Both the position numbers and the translations under genes were made by a program. From an uncultured Thiotrichaceae bacterium (GTDB lineage Bacteria > Pseudomonadota > Gammaproteobacteria > Thiotrichales > Thiotrichaceae), in contig CALAMO010000001.1 of the NCBI GenBank assembly GCA_937925855.1, positions 62,001 through 126,000 on the forward strand: DNA of 64,000 bases, read 5' to 3'. The notes beneath the pieces were generated by a model. That model saw nothing but the letters and a program-made list of their open reading frames with translations, did not search any database and was not told the DNA's origin. Numbering within the stretch: position 1 is the stretch's first letter; each line of letters opens with the position of its first letter. This document shows positions 59,551-64,000 of this stretch, one piece after another.

Positions 59551-60696
59551 ATGAGTTTCCCGGCTTTAATCTACACTATAGCAGCGGTCGCTTTTTTCAT
59601 TTTGATGATTAACCGACCCGCTGTCGAGCCACCCAATGCTAATATGCAGCCCCCAGCAAGCGCGGTTGAAACAGCCAGTGCTGGCACTACCCTTAATATA
59701 ACGGCCATTGGGGCAACAGACTCAAGTGGCGCCGATGACAACATTACAGCCGGCGACACTACGACAGACAGCTCCAAAGGCGACACGTCATCTGGTGATG
59801 GCAGCACAGCCAGCACGCAGGCAGACGGCACTCAAAGTGCAAGCAGCGAAGTGGTCGCCAGCAATAGCGCCGCCGACGCAGCCAATCAGGCGGCCACCGA
59901 TGATGCGGCTAATACCTCAGCACAGTCCAGTGCGGCGCAAACAGATTCAGCGACAAATACCCGCCAAACGGCTAGTAGCACCCAGCCAGATTATGCGCGC
60001 GAGCGCCGCATCAGTAATGAAATTCGGGATGCCGTGTTAGAGGGTGATATTTTTTACCTAAATGACGGCAGCCGCAGTTTCATGTCCATCCAAACCAACG
60101 CTAATGAGCGACGCGGCGGAGCGCTCATTCTACATGGTAGGGGCTTACACCCCGATTGGGAAGATACGGTCTACCCACTCCGCACCGGCCTAGCCGAACA
60201 GGGCTGGACAACCCTGTCACTCCAGCTACCCGTGCTGGAGAAAGGCGCTAAGTATTACGACTACGTTCCTTTATTTGCCGAAGCCGGCAAGCGTATTCAG
60301 GCGGGTATCCGTCATCTCAAACAGCAGGGTATTTCGCCAATCACACTCGTTGCGCATAGCTGCGGTGCGCATATGGCGATGCAATGGGTGCGCGATTATG
60401 GTGATGCAGACATTGCGGCCTACGTTGGCCTGGGCATGGGCGCAACTGACCTAGGACAAACCATGGCAGACCCCTTACCGCTCGATAAAATGCAAGTACC
60501 CGTCTTCGACGTTTATGGGGAAAATGACTTTCCTGCCGTGCTTAAAATGGCGCCGCTGCGCTGGAACCAGATCACTACAGCGGGCAACCCTGCCTCTGCT
60601 CAGCGCATGCTGCCAGACGCTGATCACGATTTTAAGGACAAAGACGATGCTTTGGTCGGCGCGGTCTCTACTTGGTTAAACGCGCTGCAACTGTAG
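59551..60696 (+). CDS. DUF3530 family alpha/beta-hydrolase-like protein
   Basis: 381 residues from the ATG at 59551, which is preceded by a perfect AAGGAGG. An N-terminal membrane helix leads into a low-complexity Ser/Thr/Ala/Asp linker (about 35-150), then an alpha/beta-hydrolase fold: GGALILHGRGLHPDW, TLVAHSCGAHMAMQW (nucleophile-elbow-like HSCGA, with Cys at the nucleophile position), and a late DADHDF with the His. The product is probably periplasmic and anchored. Substrate unknown. Confidence 0.8.
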   Translation: MSFPALIYTIAAVAFFILMINRPAVEPPNANMQPPASAVETASAGTTLNITAIGATDSSGADDNITAGDTTTDSSKGDTSSGDGSTASTQADGTQSASSEVVASNSAADAANQAATDDAANTSAQSSAAQTDSATNTRQTASSTQPDYARERRISNEIRDAVLEGDIFYLNDGSRSFMSIQTNANERRGGALILHGRGLHPDWEDTVYPLRTGLAEQGWTTLSLQLPVLEKGAKYYDYVPLFAEAGKRIQAGIRHLKQQGISPITLVAHSCGAHMAMQWVRDYGDADIAAYVGLGMGATDLGQTMADPLPLDKMQVPVFDVYGENDFPAVLKMAPLRWNQITTAGNPASAQRMLPDADHDFKDKDDALVGAVSTWLNALQL

Positions 60697-60755
60697 CAGT
60701 GCACAGGCGCGAACAGCGATGGCACAAGCTACAAATTGGCGGGAAGACGACTAAG

Positions 60756-61526
60756 TTAGCCGCCCTCCCGCCAGATCAACGAGGCCATGCGCCCGGTGTG
60801 CGCCTCACGCCGATAAGAGAAGAAGCGCTCACTGTCAGTGAACGTACAGCAGTCGCCGCCATAAATCTGCATGACGCCCAGCGCGCGCAAACGCTGCCGC
60901 GCCAACTGATAAATATCAGCCAAGTACTTGCCTCGGTGCCGACTGGCTTTAAAGGCCAGCGCAGCCTGAGCATCCTCACGCATGAATGCTGCTCGCACCT
61001 CAGCGCCGACCTCAAAACACTCCGGCCCAATCGCTGGTCCCAGCCAAGCCATGAGCTGGATCGGCTGGCAAGCCAGTGCTGCCACCGTCCGCTCCAGCAC
61101 GCCATCGCATAAACCGCGCCAACCCGCATGCGCCGCCGCTACTTGGGTTCCCGCAACATCACAAAATAATACGGGCAGGCAATCCGCCGTCATAACCACC
61201 GCCACCTGATTTTCAGCAGAAACGACCACCGCATCAGCCTGCGGTGTAGCCGCGGCGTCATTGATTGTTGGCGGAGCAGGATGGTATACCGTCGTGCCAT
61301 GCACCTGCTCTAGCCACAGCGGCTCGCTGGGCAGCTGTAATAGATCGTGCAGACGCTGCCGGTTTTGGTGCACGTCGTGCGGTACGTCGCCAACATGCGC
61401 ACCCAAATTTAAGTGATCATAGGGTGCCTGACTGACGCCGCCCACACGCGAGGTTGAGACGGCTTTAATCGTGGGCGGTACAGGCCAGTCCGGTAGTATC
61501 CAACCCAGCGCGTTAACCTCGTCCAC
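60756..61526 (-). CDS. pgeF: Peptidoglycan editing factor / purine nucleoside phosphorylase (YfiH)
   Basis: 256 residues of the laccase-domain family: EQVHGTTVY, VMTADCLPVLFCD, AAAHAGWRGLCDGVLE and a C-terminal DCCTFTD with the metal-binding Cys/His set. Members act on purine nucleosides and in peptidoglycan quality control. The gene overlaps rluD by one base, the conserved arrangement. Confidence 0.93.
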   Translation of the reverse strand: MDEVNALGWILPDWPVPPTIKAVSTSRVGGVSQAPYDHLNLGAHVGDVPHDVHQNRQRLHDLLQLPSEPLWLEQVHGTTVYHPAPPTINDAAATPQADAVVVSAENQVAVVMTADCLPVLFCDVAGTQVAAAHAGWRGLCDGVLERTVAALACQPIQLMAWLGPAIGPECFEVGAEVRAAFMREDAQAALAFKASRHRGKYLADIYQLARQRLRALGVMQIYGGDCCTFTDSERFFSYRREAHTGRMASLIWREGG

Positions 61527-62482
61527 TAGGCGTCCACTTCCTCAGCCTGTAGCTGCTGTAATAAATTCTGCATATCCACAGGCAGATCAACTGCCCACTG
61601 CATGGCCGCAGCGCTAGTCGGATGCAGCAAACCCAGCCGGGTAGCATGCAACGCCTGCCGTGGGAAGGCCAACAAGGCCGCGCGCAGAGTTGCACTAATC
61701 CCTGCTGGAATCCGAGGGCGACCACCATAAGTCGCATCACCCACAATCGGCATCTGCTTCCAGCTGAGGTGAACACGAATCTGATGGGTGCGCCCAGTTT
61801 CCAGCTTAACGCTGAGCAACGTATGGTGCGTAAAGCGCCGCTCGACTCGGTAGTGGGTAATGGCAGTTTTGCCCGCTACAGTGACCGCCATTTTCTTACG
61901 ATCCACTGGATGACGCCCCATATTACTGGTAAGCGTATTACCCGCAATCACCGCCCTGGACACTAAGGCCAGATACTCTCGGCTAACCGTTCGTGCCTGT
62001 AGCTGCGCGACCAAAGACTGATGCGCTTCCAGCGTTTTTGCCACCACCATCAGGCCGCTGGTATCTTTATCCAACCGATGCACAATACCGGCACGCGGCA
62101 ATTGATCCTGTGCCGCCCGGTAATACAACAAGCCATTCACCAGCGTCCCCGACCAATTGCCCACCGCCGGATGCACCACTTGGCCCACCGGCTTGTTCAG
62201 CACCAATATCGCCTCGTCTTCATAGATAATATCCAGCGCCATGGCTTCTGGCTCATAGTGGGTCTGCTTTTCTTGCGTCACCATGACAATAAGCTCTTCA
62301 CCACCGGTTAAGCGTTCCTTGGGTTTCAGCACCTTATCATCCACCCTAACCTGTCCGGCCTTGATCCATTTTTGCAGTTGACTTCGTGAATATTGTGGAT
62401 ATAGGCTGGCCAGCACCTGATCCAGGCGCTGCTGTGCCATTTCAGAAGGCACAATACTGATAATCTGCTGACTTTGGGGCAT
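61526..62482 (-). CDS. rluD: 23S rRNA pseudouridine synthase RluD
   Basis: 318 residues: an N-terminal S4 RNA-binding domain (QRLDQVLASLYPQYSRSQLQ), then a catalytic domain with the conserved Asp in HRLDKDTSGLMVVAKT, and later KLETGRTHQIRVHL. RluD makes the pseudouridines of helix 69 (1911, 1915, 1917 in E. coli numbering). Divergent from bamD across 60 bases, as in many gammaproteobacteria. Confidence 0.95.
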   Translation of the reverse strand: MPQSQQIISIVPSEMAQQRLDQVLASLYPQYSRSQLQKWIKAGQVRVDDKVLKPKERLTGGEELIVMVTQEKQTHYEPEAMALDIIYEDEAILVLNKPVGQVVHPAVGNWSGTLVNGLLYYRAAQDQLPRAGIVHRLDKDTSGLMVVAKTLEAHQSLVAQLQARTVSREYLALVSRAVIAGNTLTSNMGRHPVDRKKMAVTVAGKTAITHYRVERRFTHHTLLSVKLETGRTHQIRVHLSWKQMPIVGDATYGGRPRIPAGISATLRAALLAFPRQALHATRLGLLHPTSAAAMQWAVDLPVDMQNLLQQLQAEEVDA

Positions 62483-62542
62483 GTTAAACTGATGAATACG
62501 CTATACTTGAAAACTTGTTCCATCATACGTGTTATTAATCAA

Positions 62543-63337
62543 ATGTCGACCAACGCAATCATTCTAAAAAAACTCATCCAACTCAGCGCAACCGGCCTGC
62601 TTGCGATAACGTTAAGCGCCTGTTCTTCACTGTCTGGCGGCTCCGGCCCAAAGAAAGATGCGACTGAAGGCATGACTGCCGAGCAAATTTACACCAAAGC
62701 CAAGTCAGAGCTGCAGCAAAAAAATTACCAGCAGGCCATAAAACTTTATGAGTCGCTGGAAGCACGCCATCCACTGAGCAAGTATTCACAGGCCGCTCCG
62801 CTGGAAACTGCCTATGCTTATTACAAATCAGATGAACCGGGCAACGCGCTAGACACGATTGATCGCTTTGCACGCATGAATCCAAGCAGCAAGCAAATGG
62901 CCTATGGCTGGTACCTGCGCGGCTTGGTCAACTTTAACCGTGGCAGCAGCCTAGTCGATAAAATTTTCCCGCGCAGTATTACCGACCTCGATACCGTCCG
63001 GCAAAAAGAAGCCTTCCAGGATTTCTCCCGCGTTGTGACCCGCTATGCGGACAGTGAGTACGCCGAGGATGCACAAAATCGCCTCCAGTACCTGCGCAAT
63101 ACGCTGGCAGATTCTGAAGTGAACGTCGCCCGATACTATATGACTCGCTCCGCTTGGCTGGCCGCGTTTAACCGGGCTGAATACACAATCAAACACTACC
63201 AGGGCTCACCTGCAGTGATTGATGCGCTGGAAATCAAAATTCAAGCCGCCCGCAATCTGGGTAAAAACGATCTAGCCGCAGACAGTTTGCGCGTACTGGA
63301 ATTGAATTTTCCACAGCGCGCCGCACAGCTGCGCTAG
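62543..63337 (+). CDS. bamD: Outer-membrane assembly lipoprotein BamD
   Basis: 264 residues from the ATG at 62543; an upstream in-frame start at 62474 would overlap rluD. A lipobox (LSACSSL) is followed by TPR-like helices (EQIYTKAKSELQQKNYQQAI, LYESLEARHP, and later YADSEYAEDAQNRLQYLRN). It is an essential part of the BAM complex that inserts barrel proteins. The neighbours rluD-pgeF are the standard divergent partners. Confidence 0.95.
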   Translation: MSTNAIILKKLIQLSATGLLAITLSACSSLSGGSGPKKDATEGMTAEQIYTKAKSELQQKNYQQAIKLYESLEARHPLSKYSQAAPLETAYAYYKSDEPGNALDTIDRFARMNPSSKQMAYGWYLRGLVNFNRGSSLVDKIFPRSITDLDTVRQKEAFQDFSRVVTRYADSEYAEDAQNRLQYLRNTLADSEVNVARYYMTRSAWLAAFNRAEYTIKHYQGSPAVIDALEIKIQAARNLGKNDLAADSLRVLELNFPQRAAQLR

Positions 63338-63351
63338 CCAGCTCGCCCTCC

Positions 63352-63378
63352 TGGCCGGATGATCGATGTATCCGGCCA
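63352..63378 (+). terminator. Hairpin after bamD
   Basis: TGGCCGGAT and ATCCGGCCA form a perfect 9-bp stem with a 9-base loop 14 bases past the stop. The following sequence is G-rich, without a T-tract, so termination may be partial. Confidence 0.55.
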
Positions 63379-63555
63379 CGGGAGGGGGCAGCCGCACAGC
63401 CCAGTTCCCTACTCCCAACCGCAATCGCCACTGCACTTACGCTCATCTGATATTGTTGTTAGCCCATCTTATAACACTATAATTAAATATGGGGCATCAA
63501 TGGGACAACAAGGTAACACCGCTCACACCTACCAAAATAACTAATAAGGGGCTGT

Positions 63556-64000
63556 ATGAAATATTCGCATGCACCAATGCTTGCTACGCTGTTCTTACTG
63601 TCATTACAGACCGCACAGACAGTCGCTAATGCTGCGTCACAGGCGCAAAAAACGCCCGCTAACAATTACATCGGGGCGAGTATTAGCCAGGCCGACACCG
63701 AAGCAATCTGCGACTCGTTTACGCGCTGTGATAGCGGTGACAGGGGCTGGAAAATTTATTCTGGCGTTCGCCTAAGTAGCGACATCGTGGTGGAAGGTGG
63801 CTACATCGATTTTGGTGAGATGGCGACCTATGACAGCGATAATAAACGCACTACTTCGCGCCTGAGCGGCTACACCACAGCAGCACTGGCAACGTATCAA
63901 TACGGCGACAAACTAGAGCTATTCGCCAAAGGCGGCATTATCTGGTGGGACAATGAGCGCTCCGCCGACAGCGGCGACTCAAGCAATGACGACGCCAGCC
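63556..64000 (+). CDS. OmpA-like outer-membrane beta-barrel protein, 5' part
   Basis: The gene runs off the right edge; 148 residues are visible. The start ATG at 63556 follows AAGGGG. A signal peptide ending near VANA precedes NNYIGASISQADTEAICDS, DRGWKIYSGVRLSSDIVVEG and GYIDFGEM, the pattern of the eight-stranded OmpA transmembrane domain family. A cysteine pair lies near the start of the mature chain. The periplasmic part, if any, is not seen. Confidence 0.8.
   Translation, partial: MKYSHAPMLATLFLLSLQTAQTVANAASQAQKTPANNYIGASISQADTEAICDSFTRCDSGDRGWKIYSGVRLSSDIVVEGGYIDFGEMATYDSDNKRTTSRLSGYTTAALATYQYGDKLELFAKGGIIWWDNERSADSGDSSNDDAS

Overview
The window is about 64 kb of an ordinary bacterial chromosome with mid-range GC. 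Its housekeeping genes are typical of a gammaproteobacterium: parE-tcdA, ribH-nusB, the lnt-corC-ybeY-phoH block, ssb-trpD-trpC-lgt, tsaD, and pgeF-rluD with divergent bamD. Methylated-amine genes, a rubrerythrin/Fe-S/DUF3501 cluster and an H-NOX sensor would fit a marine, possibly Thiotrichales-like organism. That last step is weak inference from gene content only. I saw no rRNA, tRNA, CRISPR array, intact insertion sequence or prophage.

Layout. 1-5.5 kb: 5' part of a DegP-type protease (minus), parE, tcdA, a DUF2797 protein, a decayed 3' piece of a ribA/ribBA gene, ribH and nusB. 5.5-7.3 kb: an AT-richer accessory patch with an HNH endonuclease and its small partner, a short membrane ORF or gene fragment, and an ankyrin-like secreted protein. 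7.3-12.5 kb: a methylated-amine module (dimethylglycine/sarcosine dehydrogenase-like flavoprotein, MttB-family methyltransferase, divergent LysR regulator) with a MITE-like inverted repeat between the two enzymes. 12.5-18.4 kb: a small lipoprotein and two large tandem paralogous lipoproteins with a clan-A glycoside-hydrolase-like C-terminal region. 18.4-22.9 kb: MtfA-like peptidase, tautomerase, stand-alone [2Fe-2S] protein beside a broken phytanoyl-CoA dioxygenase gene, a solute-binding protein, a creatininase-family enzyme and a PaaI thioesterase. 22.9-28 kb: a DMT transporter, then lnt, corC, ybeY and phoH.

28.0-43.2 kb is the most interesting part. It is a divergent locus centred on about 33.6 kb. 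Leftward run a REC-PP2C phosphatase, a STAS protein, an RsbW-like kinase, a cellulose-synthase-like GT2 glycosyltransferase and a DUF3131 protein. Rightward run an Hpt protein, an H-NOX haem sensor, a soluble hybrid histidine kinase, a small membrane protein, an acyltransferase-3, a coiled-coil membrane protein, a second DUF3131 protein and a 954-residue LysM/coiled-coil/beta-barrel envelope protein. I read this as a nitric-oxide (or O2/redox) sensing phosphorelay feeding a partner switch that controls synthesis, acylation and export of an exopolysaccharide. The domains are seen; the wiring is inferred.

43.2-64 kb: a methyltransferase, an M48 lipoprotein peptidase, a YajR-type MFS carrier, ssb, trpD, trpC, lgt, tsaD (minus), moaB ending in a 23-bp tandem repeat, sdaA with a perfect palindrome upstream, an AI-2E family permease, a LysR regulator, the rubrerythrin cluster, a DUF3530 protein, pgeF, rluD, bamD and the 5' part of an OmpA-like barrel protein.
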